A DNA stretch of 64,000 nt, from the NCBI RefSeq assembly GCF_003589595.1, contig NW_020653856.1, forward strand, positions 1,580,096 through 1,644,095, in the 5' to 3' direction. The position numbers and the translations under genes are program-made. This stretch comes from Hyposmocoma kahamanoa. Its lineage: Eukaryota; Arthropoda; Insecta; Lepidoptera; Cosmopterigidae. The notes beneath the pieces are model-generated. The model was not told the origin of the DNA and did not search any database. It was given only the letters and a program-made list of their open reading frames with translations. Of the stretch, positions 63,451 to 64,000 are shown piece after piece (within the stretch, counting starts at the first letter, position 1; each line of letters opens with the position of its first letter).

Positions 63451-64000
63451 GTGTTTGGACCGTTTGTAAATGGGTATTCACACTGTATTTTATTTTATAA
63501 GCCATTTGTAGAAAATCGCCTCCAGTGCAACGGAACAAGATACGTCAATGTTTAGCTTGATGTGCAGTTGACTGTACAATTCGGTGGTCATTTTTGTATG
63601 TCAGGTTTTTTTATTCACTTGGTAATTTATACCAGATTTTAATACATGTGTATTATGGACTTCTTAAGTACAGAGTAGTCCTAGGTATGTATATTAAAAA
63701 TGTTCTCAGCTTTTTCCTATAATTTATATATATAAATTTGTTTCTTTTTATTATTGCTTTTTATCTCGTTTGTCGCACTGGATTTTTACGCTGATAAAAT
63801 TACTGTGCAACAATGTGAAAACGTTTTAAAATCAGTCGTGACCTTGCAGTCATGTTTGGCACTGAATTAATCTTTTGCAGTCATTGGTCGCGGCGCTTGC
63901 GATGACATAAAAATGTGACGTCAATTCAAAAACTTAGCACTTAGCTCTTAAATCGACTCGTCCGTAGAAAATCTACGTGCAAGACTGCTTATTCTCACGA
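63451..64000. other. No gene recognised
   Basis: 63515-63575 resembles 46125-46180. The remainder is unassigned. Confidence 0.45.

Overview
This window is nuclear DNA from an animal, very probably a lepidopteran insect. It is A+T-rich, intron-like and packed with decayed transposable elements of kinds typical of moths and butterflies: Jockey-clade LINE tails, a Penelope-like retroelement, tRNA-headed SINEs, and hAT, Tc1/mariner and PIF/Harbinger-type MITEs. There are no bacterial-style operons, no CRISPR array, no rRNA gene and no convincing intact tRNA gene. Species and family assignments come from sequence patterns read by eye; no database was searched.

Only one stretch looks like part of a host gene. 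It is a 180-bp, phase 1-1 internal exon at 53083-53262 (+) with a good polypyrimidine/AG acceptor and a GTAAGT donor. It encodes a six-cysteine module like the one that precedes the CUB domain in many secreted insect proteins. The sequence around it would then be intron, and its partner exons were not found.

Layout. 0-5.5 kb: SINE, Penelope-like (PLE) copies, a LINE RT remnant with its 3' UTR, an RTE-like RT fragment and a hAT-type MITE. 5.5-21 kb: LINE-A tails, PLE copies (one bounded by a 15-bp target-site duplication), two more hAT-type MITEs, a TA-flanked MITE, and a PLE broken by two nested insertions. 22-24.3 kb: the longest LINE copy (Jockey-like, YADD motif, frameshifted), whose 3' UTR recurs throughout the window. 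24.6-29 kb: a MITE split by a LINE with a 13-bp duplication, a perfect 60-bp palindrome, and a mariner-type relic. 31.4-33.1 kb: a 1.7-kb DNA transposon with 27-bp inverted ends and a PHD-finger reading frame. 33.2-45.5 kb: RT relics, a fourth hAT-type MITE, a small inverted-repeat element with a THAP-like N-terminus, and two elements flanked by TTA. 46-52 kb: LINE fragments, including a LINE-A tail inside an RTE-like gene. 53 kb: the host exon. 54-64 kb: a Gypsy-type integrase relic, a possible solo LTR, GC-rich islands and more LINE/PLE/SINE copies.

No new cellular system is visible. The most unusual objects are PLE copies with inverted terminal repeats and clear target duplications, the 286-bp MITE family (four copies with 8-bp duplications), the PHD-finger transposon, the THAP-bearing element, and a tRNA-like element enclosed by 36-bp inverted repeats.
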